Source: Bugula neritina
Lineage: Eukaryota; Bryozoa; Gymnolaemata; Cheilostomatida; Bugulidae
Direction: 5' to 3'
DNA length: 64,000 nt
NCBI GenBank assembly: GCA_964035545.1
Contig: OZ037768.1
Span: 17,541,875 to 17,605,874, forward strand
Both the position numbers and the translations under genes were made by a program. Positions 38,801 to 50,800 of this stretch are shown here, in pieces (the first letter of the stretch is position 1; each line of letters starts with the position of its first letter). Below the pieces are notes generated by a model. It was not told the origin of the DNA and did not search any database. It was given only the letters and a program-made list of their open reading frames with translations.

Positions 38801-41800
38801 AATAATTTACTTTATAGTGTAGTTTTGTAAATAGTTCTTATAGAAAATAGAAACAATCTTTGGTGAGTAGAATATTTTAGCTTTGTTGAGAGATGCTAAT
38901 GATACTGATATTCTTAGCCTGTGGATGTAGATTTACCCTGTGATGACGAGGATGACTTTGAGGCCGACCCTGAATACAATGTGCTGGCGGAACCTGAACA
39001 AGAAGCTGAAGATGATCATGTTCTCCCTTCCAAAGTAACCAGTCAGTATACTGCGAACTTTTCTAATCTCCTAATGGACCTCACCATAGTTTCTAGAATC
39101 TAGTGGCATAGTGATGCACTCAAATATGTATATATTATCAATGTATTCACATGTCTTATTTTATTTTGTTTAATAATTTTTGAGTTGCTAAAATTGCTTG
39201 AAAAATACAGATGGCAAATTTTTCTTTTTCGATTTATTTGAAGTTTGATTTCTAGTAATCTTTCTTTTTCCATTTAAATTAATAATTCGGTTTAATACGA
39301 AATTAATTAAAGTGTTTTAGCTCCTGAAATTGATGACGGTTTTAAGTTTCATAAGAATAGCAATGCTTGAATTAACCAACTTTCTGTTTTTCAATACTTG
39401 TAGAAAAAGAAATTCACGAGTTAATGGAAGAGCTTTATGAAAATGATTCTCAAGATAATGATGACAATAGTCAAGATGAATCACAATCTATATTCAATAA
39501 ACCCAGACCCATGCCTGTCAAGTAATCATTTCTCTATTGCAATATATTCTATATATTATCCAATTATCTATTATAGAATTACGTACTCTATATTATCTAA
39601 TTAAATGTAATACATTTGAGACCAGAAGAAAATAGTCCAGGTCCAACCATGTGAACCCCCACTTCAACCTTCCTCTTTTAATGTTTTTGTTTAATATGCA
39701 GTTGGAATGAATCATGAGTGTTTCTGTACATCTAATTTTTCTTTAAGCAAAGTTCATTGTTTGTAGTCAACCATTGACTGTGAGAAAGTTGATAGAGCTA
39801 AGTGCAGCACCCAGTGAGAGTAGCAAACCTTCTCTGTCTACACCCAGAGCTGTTGTTGAGGAGCCACCAAATCTTTGTCCCTTGACTCTCACGGCAAATG
39901 AGCAGAGGCAGCTAACCAGACAGATGCAGTGTGTGCGTACTCACTAGTAAAGAATATATAGTACTAACTGACAAAGAGTATATAGTACTCACTAGTAAAG
40001 AGTATATAGTACTAACTGACAAAGAGTATATAGTATTCACTAGTAAAGAATATATAGTACTAACTGACAAAGAGTATATAGTACTCACTAGTAAAGAATA
40101 TATAGTACTAACTGACGAAGAGTATATAGTACTCACTAGTAGAGAATATATTATAGTACTAACTGACAAAGAGTATATAGTACTCACTAGTAGAGAATAT
40201 ATTATAGTACTAACTGACAAAGAGTATATAGTACTCACTAGTAGAGAATATATTATAGTACTAACTGACAAAGAGTATATAGTACTCACTAGTAGAGAAT
40301 ATATTATAGTACTAACTGACAAAGAGTATATAGTACTCACTATTAAAGAGTATATAGTACTAACTGACAAAGAGTATATAGCGCTCACTGACAAAGAGTA
40401 TATAGTACTCACTGACTTAAAGCGTGTATAGTAATAACTGACAAAAAATGTATTGTGTGTATATAGTGTTGCTGTTAAGCATTTGCTAAGACAATATTTT
40501 TGCTTGAAAAGTAGCTTTTTTAATTCAAATGTTATATTACTTGAATACAAATGATTGACTGCGTAATTATAAATATGATAAAACCTAGTTTTTTATTTTT
40601 ATTAACTTTTGTGTTTTAGTTTGTTCAGATCCTAGCTCAGCAAGCTTTTCTCTCCCATCGACCTGCTCATCATCTCCATGTTCAATCTGTCCATTTTCTG
40701 GTGCGTATCTAACTATATGCTATGACTATAATTCTACATATCTATTGTTTTGTTTAACAGAGCTGTAAAGTAAAGTTTGCTAAATTTTGTATTCACAGCA
40801 AGTTCAAGTAGGTTTATATAATATTCGATTTTGCAGAAGGAAATCAGTGCATTTGCGACTGCCAGCGTTGCCGGAAAGGAGAGCATGTTTAATGTGTGTA
40901 ATCTTGGACATGCGTTGAACTTGGCATCCACTGAACAGGTGTGTTATGATGTAAAGGTGCAAAGTGCACTTTTTCGTAATGTCAAATTATCAACTACTTT
41001 TATAAAATGAACAAATAATTGATTTAATTTTTTTCCATTCTGTAATGTTTTGTTTTTGTATGTTTGCATGGGTAATAATTAAGATGAGGCCATTGGAATA
41101 ATGTATCATAAGGTTTATTATTGTAAGGTATAAAGTGTACAGCTTGACAGCATAGAAAGAACTTACTCTAATCTTAAGTATGAGATATATATGCATAACA
41201 TAGGGATGACTCACAAATCTGCTACATCATATGTATTTATAGCATATTACTGTTTGCTATATAACTAATGCAGCTAGTAAACAATATTGTACTATAAATT
41301 TCACATAAAATATACGTATGATGGCTAGTATTGCTTATATATCATATGTTTGCATGTTCAGACCACTGATGAGTCATATGTTTGCATGTTCAGACCACTG
41401 ATAAGTCATATGTTTGCATGTTCAGACCACTGATGAGTCATATGTTTGCATGTTCAGACTACTGATGAGTCATATGTATGCATGTTTAGACCACTGATGA
41501 GTCATATGTTTGCATGTTCAGACTACTGATGAGTCATATGTTTGCATGTTCAGACCACTGATGAGTCATATGTTTGCATGTTCAGACCACTGATGAGTCA
41601 GGGCCTGACTCATTATCTCTGAAGCAGAAGACCACTCTTGCTTCCTCTCCTGCCTGCATGTATCCAGAGCTGCTTCCTTCCTGTTCCTTTAAGAAGCAGT
41701 ATGGTCGGCCAAGAGCAAAGTTCAACCCTTCTGAAGATGTGTGAGTAATACTTGGTTTTGTAGTAGCCCGTTAGCTATTTGATATACGTGTCACAGGTGT

Positions 41801-44800
41801 AGTTATTGCAATTAAATTTTGAGTGTAGCTTTAGCAGTTTGTTATAGAAATGGCGACGCTAAAATAAAGTATGATTATTTCTAAACTACTTACTATGTAG
41901 GTTTAGGATAAAGATTTTTTGCTCTGTATTCGACCATTTCTTTGTAAATGTTTATCATGTGTGATGTACTCTTGTAACTTATAAATAGAAATAAAAACAT
42001 TTATTTTTTATTTCACTGTAAATATATATTATGATTTGCTGGTTTTAGGTTGATCTGCTTGGGTCTACACGAGTTTAGCTCTAAGAAAAATAAATGTGAG
42101 CTGATTAGCAATTATTTGCTGCCAGGAATCTCTAAACATAGTATTGATATGCACATCAAGAACGAGTCCAAGAAATCTAAACAGAATAAATCCATTATTG
42201 GGGTAATTTACTCAAACATTTTATAGAAAATATTTGGCCACCAAGCTTTTTAGTTAGAATTCTTTGTTTAATTTTCTGTTAAGAAAGTGTTAAAAATTGG
42301 TATGTTGTCTCTTGCTGTGATAAGCTTTGTTGAGTGGTTAAAGTCGTGCTCTCAGCACGGCTGAAGACAACTCCACTATTTCTGCTAGAGTGGTTTATGT
42401 TTACTATGTGATTACTAGTTATGTAAAGGCATCGGTTGATCACATTACAGTATATACAGGTCTTGAGTTAATCCAGGATATTTGATTTGATACTACATTT
42501 ACTGGCAATAGTTCTACTCAGATTTGAGTTTTGTAACGTCTTTCAGGACAACCTTTACTTGTAGAGTACTGAATTTTTATTGCATGTTTTTATAATATTG
42601 AATTAACTATACTAATTTGTTTCAACTTTTTTAGCTTTATAAAGCAAAGGGAGTTATTCCTAAGCTTATAGAAATGGGAAGAAATACTAAACTTGCCCAG
42701 CAGATGTTACCACCAGCTGATCGCTTGCATGAGCCATTCTACCCTGATTGGTTGAAGGTATGCCATACATTGTTTATTACGCCACAATGACATCTTGGAG
42801 TTGTCTTCTCTTATAGGGCCTAACAACGTTTCAGTAAGCATAGTTTGTAAAGTGTGTTTACATAGTTCATATCATGCCCTTAAACATCCAAATTTAACCT
42901 TAAATTGTACGTGCTTCTATATATCAATAATCCTGATCAACTATAATATATATTATAATATAGCTAATAATAGAGAGAGAAATGGCACTATAATCCCATT
43001 TGTAATACAATTTTTTGGAAAGCTGTTGGAACATAAAATAGACTATTGGTTATAAGCACAACAACGTTGAGCAGTAGCTGTAAATATCGAGAAAAAGAAA
43101 ATAATTTTTTCAAATTGTGCTGAATGTGTTTTTGCAACAAATATGTATATATTTGTTTTTATAGTTTTATGATAGTTATAATAGTTTTTTTTATAATTTG
43201 TTAATGTTTGTTATAAATACAATTGCAGAATGTTGTACAAAGTGAGTTGATAATAGTAGCCAGTAATGCACCATCTCAGTCTATTTCTGCTGCCGAAGTT
43301 ATTGATGCTGCTAATGCTGCCAACGCTCTTGAAGTTTCCAATGCTTCTGAAACTGCCAAACCTTCTCAAGCATTTAATGATAGGTTAGACACTACTTCTA
43401 ATGTTGTTAAAGAAGTAGAGAGCAACTGTACACCTGCCTGCACTACTCCTGTAGATGCTTTAGCTAGTCATTCCGCTGGGTCATGTTTAGTCAACCTGAC
43501 AGGTAAAAATAGTGAGTACAGCAGCACGGCGCCAGGTAATAGTAGGGAGGATCACAGCAGCACACCAACTGATGGTCTGGTGACACTCGCCTCAGGTGGA
43601 GCTATCTTTTCTGTCGAGGAGACATCTTCTCAAGCAATTGACATATTATCTGAAATAAGTGGAATCTTTACCAGGGAAAATAAAGCTTTAGAATCATCTG
43701 ATTCTCCTCATGACAACAATTTAACCACACCCACTAAAAGAGTTTCAACTGATCCGATGAGCCCAGTTGCTTCCGGAAAGTTTAGAAAAATACAGGCATC
43801 GCCATTCAAGACTCCAGGTGACTCCCTATGATAAAGTGAATTTAATATTGCTATTGCAAATTATCACTTGATGCCTGTTGTTAACTTACATTGGTTTGCG
43901 TATCTTGTAGTTATGTAAAATAGATGTATAAATACTCGATATGGTATTCAAGTTGACCGAAACTTGTTGTTGATATTTGACAACATATAAGAATGACATT
44001 GTTAAGCATGTTCTTCTGGTGATATAGAAAAGGCATATCACTCTATCGACAGTGACTGGAAGATGAGGAGACACAATAAAAAAGGAAGTGGGTGGCGCAC
44101 TAAAGTCCATTCTCTCTTTCCAAAGCCATTTAATTCTGCTGGTAAGTACAGTTGAACTCATTGGCAAGTCAATTTCTGCAAATTCCTATAACCAACTCAA
44201 GCTTCTGCACATTATTACAACCGACTCAAATTTCTGCAGATTTTTATAACCAACTAAAGTTGCTGTCCATATGTTGTAGCTTACAATCAATCACCGACAA
44301 AGATGGCAGCCAAAGCTATCAGTGAGAAAGCGTTGAATAGAGCTTCTAAAAAGACTTCATATCAATCTCCTTTAAAGAGAAAACCATTAGAAGCTGGAAA
44401 CCCTTTGGAGGTCTCATCTTCTGAAACTAAGACTTCAGGTTTGTTGACTAACATTGAATATGATAGTTCTTACCAGTAATGTTCTGGTAAAGTTTCTAAG
44501 ATGTTTCTACAAAAGTTGAATGTGATTTTTTTATTTGTTTCAGTATTTTCATGTTTTTAACATCAAAGTTTATAGAACCATGTCTACTGAAAAAATGTTT
44601 CATTGCATACAATACTCACTCTACCATACAATGCTAACTCTACTGCATACAGTACTAACTCTACTGCATACAATACTAACTAGACTGCATGCAATGCTGA
44701 CTCTAGCACACCATACTAAGTCTACCATATCAGCATATGTAAATGTAAACTGCAAAGAAATAATAGATAACATATTCCAAAATAACAAAGTTTATATCAG

Positions 44801-47800
44801 CTCAAAAGCTATATTTTTTAAGTTCATCAAATGATTTGCAGCCATTTTAGTCATAGTCATATTGACTCAATTCTTATCTTGCTGTAATCTATTTACTTGG
44901 TGACCTGCACTAAAAATTGTCTAAAATCAATTAACTTTAGTAAAGTTTTAAAAGCCTTTCCTTTAAAATATAACTGTCATAATTTTCCATCATGTCAAAC
45001 GCACCGATGTTTGTAATTATCAAAAACTTTTGATTATATTTCAATAATCAACAAGCCTAAGTAAACTTACTAATTATTGTTTATTTGTTTTTTATTGACA
45101 AGAAATTGTTTATTATTTAACTTTTTTAAATCACCTTTTATATCATCTAGTAGCTCCACTGAGCAAACGTCCAAAGAAACTACGGGATGAAGATGATGAG
45201 TTCTTTTCTACTCTGAATGAAGAAAGTGGTGCAACTAAGTGAGTTGATCTTCTTCAGTTTAGAAGTCACATTTACTGCATCATTGCACTAAAATGAGATT
45301 GATTATTGATTATTGATGATTGATATAAGCTTTGCTTGTACTGATTGCTTACAACCTAAGCTTTGTTATCTCAGAAGGTTTTACTTGATGCTGCTGCCGG
45401 TTGGTGTAAGTGTAAATATTGATGTTGTTACAGGACCAAGTCGTCTAGAAGAGAAAGATATATCGCTTGTCTAGCTCCAGATATTGTAGAGTGTGATCCT
45501 CAGGTAAATCGAGCTTTTAAAGTTCTCCTTGACCTATATATGCGAAGCCTTTACAATTTGTTTTCATTTTTGAGTCTGTTAATATAATTTAATGGTAAAT
45601 TATTATATCATGCTGTGTGGATATTGCTGCAACTTTCTCAGTATACTCTACCTTGTGTTGAGGTCGGACTGCTATTTTTAACTTTACTTAGATTTTCCCC
45701 CATATGTTTATAATATTAAGCTACTGTATGCTAAAAGAATCTACTTGTGGTTGAGCTCTCAAGCTACATGTTTACTCAGGTTTCAGGTTATGTAGCCTTT
45801 TATGATCTAAGATCACCTCTTGGCCTTATCTTAAGGTTATTTTTCTACATTGTTGAATTTTTATATCAAAAAATATCTAATTTACTTGTTGTATCACATA
45901 GCAAGATGTTTATGTTGCTGTCATACGTGTTTAGTTAGGTTCATCTTCATTTCTGGCTGTAGTTTTGTAAATTCAGTTAGTGTGAGAGTAGATGTAGTTA
46001 GTGTGAGAGTAGATGTAGCTAGTGTGAGAGTAGATGTAGTTAGTGTGAGAGTAGATGTAGTTAGTGTGAGAGTAGATGTAGTGTGAGAGTAGATGTAGTT
46101 AGTGTGAGAGTAGATGTAGTTAGTGTGAGAGTAGATGTAGTTAGTGTGAGAGTAGATGTAGTTAGTGTGAGAGTAGATGTAGTTAGTGTGAGAGTAGATG
46201 TAGCTAGTGTGAGAGTAGATGTAGTTAGTGTGAGAGTAGATGTAGTTAGTGTGAGAGTAGATGTAGTTAGTGTGAGAGTAGATGTAGTTAGTGTGAGAGT
46301 AGATGTAGTTAGTGTGAGAGTAGATGTAGTTAGTGTGAGAGTAGATGTAGTTAGTGTGAGAGTAGATGTAGTTAGTGTGAGAGTAGATGTAGTTATTGTG
46401 AGAGTAGATGTAGTTAGTATGAGAGTAGATGTAGTTAGAGTGAGAGTAGATGTAGTGAGTGTGAGAGTAGATGTAGTTAGTATGAGAGTAGATGTAGTTA
46501 GTGTGAGAGTAGATGTAGTTAGTATGAGAGTAGATGTAGTTAGTGTGAGAGTAGATGTAGTTAGTGTGAGAGTAGATGTAGTTAGTGTGAGAGTAGATGT
46601 AGTTAGTGTGAGAGTAGATGTAGTGAGTGTGAGAGTAGATGTAGTGTGAGAGTAGATGTAGTTAGTGTGAGAGTAGATGTAGCTAGTGTGAGAGTAGATG
46701 TAGTTAGTGTGAGAGTAGATGTAGTTAGTGTGAGAGTAGATGTAGTTAGTGTGAGAGTAGATGTAGTTAGTGTGAGAGTAGATGTAGTGAGTGTGAGAGT
46801 AGATGTAGTGAGTGTGAGAGTAGATGTAGTATGAGAGTAGATGTAGTGAGTGTGAGAGTAGATGTAGTGAGTGTGAGAGTAGATGTAGTGAGTGTGAGAG
46901 TAGATGTAGTGAGTGTGAGAGTAGATGTAGTTAGTATGAGAGTAGATGTAGGTAGTGTGAGAGTAGATGTAGTTAGTATGAGAGTAGATGTAGTTAGTGT
47001 GAGAGTAGATGTAGTGAGTGTGAGAGTAGATGTAGTGAGTGTGAGAGTAGATGTAGTTAGTGTGAGAGTAGATGTAGTTAGTGTGAGAGTAGATGTAGTT
47101 AGTGTGAGAGTAGATGTAGTTAGTGTGAGAGTAGATGTAGTTAGTGTGAGAGTAGATGTAGCTAGTGTGAGAGTAGATGTAGCTAGTGTGAGAGTAGATG
47201 TAGTTAGTGTGAGAGTAGATGTAGTTAGTGTGAGAGTAGATGTAGTTAGTGTGAGGGTAGATGTAGTGAGTGTGAGAGTAGATGTAGTTAGTGTGAGAGT
47301 AGATGTAGTTAGTGTGAGAGTAGATGTAGCTAGTGTGAGAGTAGATGTAGCTAGTGTGAGAGTAGATGTAGTTAGTGTGAGAGTAGATGTAGCTAGTGTG
47401 AGAGTAGATGTAGTTAGTGTGAGAGTAGATGTAGTTAGTGTGAGAGTAGATGTAGTGAGTGTGAGAGTAGATGTAGTGAGTGTGAGAGTAGATGTAGTAT
47501 GAGAGTAGATGTAGTGAGTGTGAGAGTAGATGTAGTTAGTGTGAGAGTAGATGTAGTTAGTGTGAGGGTAGATGTAGTTAGTGTGAGGGTAGATGTAGTT
47601 AGTGTGAGAGTAGATGTAGTTAGTGTGAGAGTAGATGTAGTTAGTGTGAGAGTAGATGTAGTTAGTGTGAGAGTAGATGTAGTTAGTGTGAGAGTAGATG
47701 TAGTTAGTGTGAGAGTAGATGTAGTTAGTGTGAGAGTAGATGTAGTGAGTGTGAGAGTAGATGTAGTGAGTGTGAGAGTAGATGTAGTGTGAGAGTAGAT

Positions 47801-50800
47801 GTAGTTAGTGTGAGAGTAGATGTAGCTAGTGTGAGAGTAGATGTAGTTAGTGTGAGAGTAGATGTAGTTAGTGTGAGAGTAGATGTAGTTAGTGTGAGAG
47901 TAGATGTAGTTAGTGTGAGGGTAGATGTAGTGAGTATGAGAGTAGATGTAGTTAGTGTGAGAGTAGATGTAGTTAGTGTGAGAGTAGATGTAGTTAGTGT
48001 GAGAGTAGAGTCTTATGGACTGTATATTCTTACAGAGAGCAGGTAGAGAAGATTTGTTCTCCAAATGGTACATCAACAAAGTGAAGGAAAAGCTTGGCGA
48101 CTCTTCAGCTGAATACGAAGCGTTTCTGCAGGCTCTTATGACTTTTGGCAAGGAGAAAAAGAATCCTGCTGTAGTAAGTCATGTTACATATTCATATTCT
48201 ACTCAATTACAAATTTTAGACATGAATAGACAATAAAAGCTTGTAGTTTGTTATTAAATTCACTACAAACACATGTATATAACAGAATCTAGTGACGGAT
48301 ATAAAATATGGGCTTGAAATGAGTGACACCCCATGTGTTGAAGGTATATGCATACATCAGTGTTTATTCAAATAGCCTCAATTTTTAAGAATGAAATGAT
48401 CTTTTAAAATCTAATTCATTACTTTCACGACTACTTTCTAATCATACATGTATGTAGAAATATGTTTAGTTTTAAATAATTGAACATTTATTCGTTTATA
48501 ATTGTTAATGTATTTAACTAATTCACAGTAATAAGGAAATAATTTTGTCATCTATTCACTTTATCTAAAACATTAAATGTAATTAAAATTATTTTTGTAA
48601 ATCAACGACTTTGCTTATAGAGTTATTGGCTAAGCAGCCTCTATATGAAACTTTAATTTTTCTATAGCACTGTTTCTGATTGTGGGATAGTTTTAGAATT
48701 CTGCGTATTAATAGCATCAGCTGCAGTTGCCGTCGTGTGGGACTGTGAATATGTCAGTTGTATTTGCTTTCTAATCCTTGTTTTTCTCGACTGACAACTG
48801 AACATGAGTTTCAATTCATTTCTAAACTTTGGTCCAGCTACGCAGTACAAGAAGAAGTTGATGCTGTGGTTGAGATACAGCAACACACGTGAAACCTGTC
48901 TTGTCAGCGTGTATTTTGCCAAGTCTCTCGGATCTGCTAAATTAAAGTACGGCTCACCCTTTTCTCGTACGATATGAAGGACCACAGCCGGGGCTGTCAA
49001 TATAAGAAATGCACACGTAATACTCAACAACATTACCGTTAGGGTGTGATTTGATGACCTCTGACTCTTGGTCATGTTTTGCCGTCTTTTGTTGGCTTTG
49101 CCGACAAAGAATAGAATGATGACGTTGAGCACGAGCAGAGATATAAATGGTATAAAACTATAAACCGCGGCATCTATCCAAGGCCATACATTTGCATAAA
49201 ACAAGGCAAACTCATCTTTTGCTTTACATAGTTTGTTTGTATATTCAGTTGTGAAGAAAATGTGAAGGTTTATTCCAGCCGAGATGACTACAACTACGCT
49301 CAGTGCTATGGCTGCAGCTCTTCTAGTTCGCATGTGTGCTCTCATGGGTGAAGCTACTATTACCAACTTATCCAAGGTCATTATAACTAATATCCATGCG
49401 GCCACATCAAAACTCCAGTAAGACAAAAAGTTGATGATTGCACAGGCACTTGGGCTTGCATTTAATAACTCTACTTGAAATACTTCGATTATCCATCGTC
49501 TGAGACAGCCAAAAACTAACACCAATGTGTCTGCTACTGCCAACGCCGTCATGTAAAATGTAGTAGAAGATGATCTCATCTTTTCTTGCACCATCACCGC
49601 AAAGCTGAGTACATTTCCAGTTACTCCAAGAAGAAATAGCGCCCCCAGAATATATCTTCCAATGATTTCTGATGCTTTATATTGAGCATCCGAAGTCACA
49701 GCATTCCAGTATGCCTGTCAATAAATTAAAAAACTCGATATGTTTGCATTTCAAGTTCTATAGATCAGCTGAACCCAGTCAGGAAAGAAGGGGCTCTCAG
49801 AAATTTACAGTACATGTTCAAAATAATTACACATCCTTGTTTTAGATTTCTGGTATTAGTTAAAAACTCGGTAGCTTATATTGCTAGAATTTTTCTAGAA
49901 ATGACATCAAGTTTAGAAATTTAACTTCTGACACACAAATTTATTCGTAATGCATCTTCCCTAATGCACTGTACATTCAGTAGATAGGCATGTTGGTCCA
50001 TTGCTAACTTTATCTTCAAATATAATCTTCAAGTATACCAACGAATATCATACAATTTATTATGTTACCTCTTCATTCACCAGTTCACTGCTGTTTATGC
50101 TGGACATGTTGAAAGACTGAGCAAATATCTTCTCAAAAGTCCCTTCTATTTCTGTTTCTCCAAAAAAGACGCTACTATAATAAGTGATCCAACGTTTCCC
50201 AAGTCATAATTTGTACTGAATTTCGCATTATATGAAAACAGAGTCTAACAGCTGTTAAAATTGCAATTCATGATTACATGCACTATATACTAGTTTGGTG
50301 CCACTGAAAAATCACATTGAAATATGTTTACATCTCTAAAGTAGTATCCTCATACACACTGTTCCGTGTGATGGGTGTATTTGCACAAGTCATGCTGTGG
50401 TGAGAACGTCTGATAAGAAATTAATCTGATGTGTAAAAATTGACGTTGACTGTAGTAAAAGATAACACTGTCGCCTTCCCCATTGCTTTTGCTTTTCTTC
50501 TTTCATGACTAATTTCACTTTTGTGCTAATTATTTTTAAACAAATAGATTTCATGATTAATATTTGCTTGAAAAAGTTATCTAGCTAATTCCAGCAATAA
50601 TTAGCTTAGTATAGGGAACTTCACAGCATTCAGTACTATTTGATAGTGTGACTAGATGGAGTGTCATCATGCGATTAGTTTAGCAAACTCAGACTGCCAG
50701 TATGTTATACATGGCAGGTTAACTGGGTTTTCAAGTATATGTCTGAATTTCTCAATAAGAAATGTTATCCTCTATACTAGTAGATAATTTGGAGTCACTT

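Noticed and set aside
39912-40550. Tyr-Ile-Val-Leu-rich ORFs on both strands
   Set aside because: Artefacts of the 24/27-bp minisatellite next to a GON4L splice donor.
41343-41600. CRISPR-like array (32-bp repeated units)
   Set aside because: Units are contiguous without unique spacers, lie in an animal gene intron and derive from the exon edge; it is a minisatellite.
42313-42385. tRNA-like A-box sequence (GTTGAGTGGTTAAAGTCGTG) in a GON4L intron
   Set aside because: No B box, T arm or paired acceptor stem follows; at most a decayed SINE head.
43886-44167. Minus-strand 93-residue ORF
   Set aside because: It is the antisense shadow of the GON4L exon 44028-44141.
45850-48046. Long Val-Arg-Val-Asp-Val-Val-Ser ORFs on the plus strand and Leu-Thr-Thr-Ser-Thr ORF on the minus strand
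   Set aside because: They are read from the 21-bp minisatellite, whose period is a multiple of three; they sit in an intron and have no start context or conserved flank.
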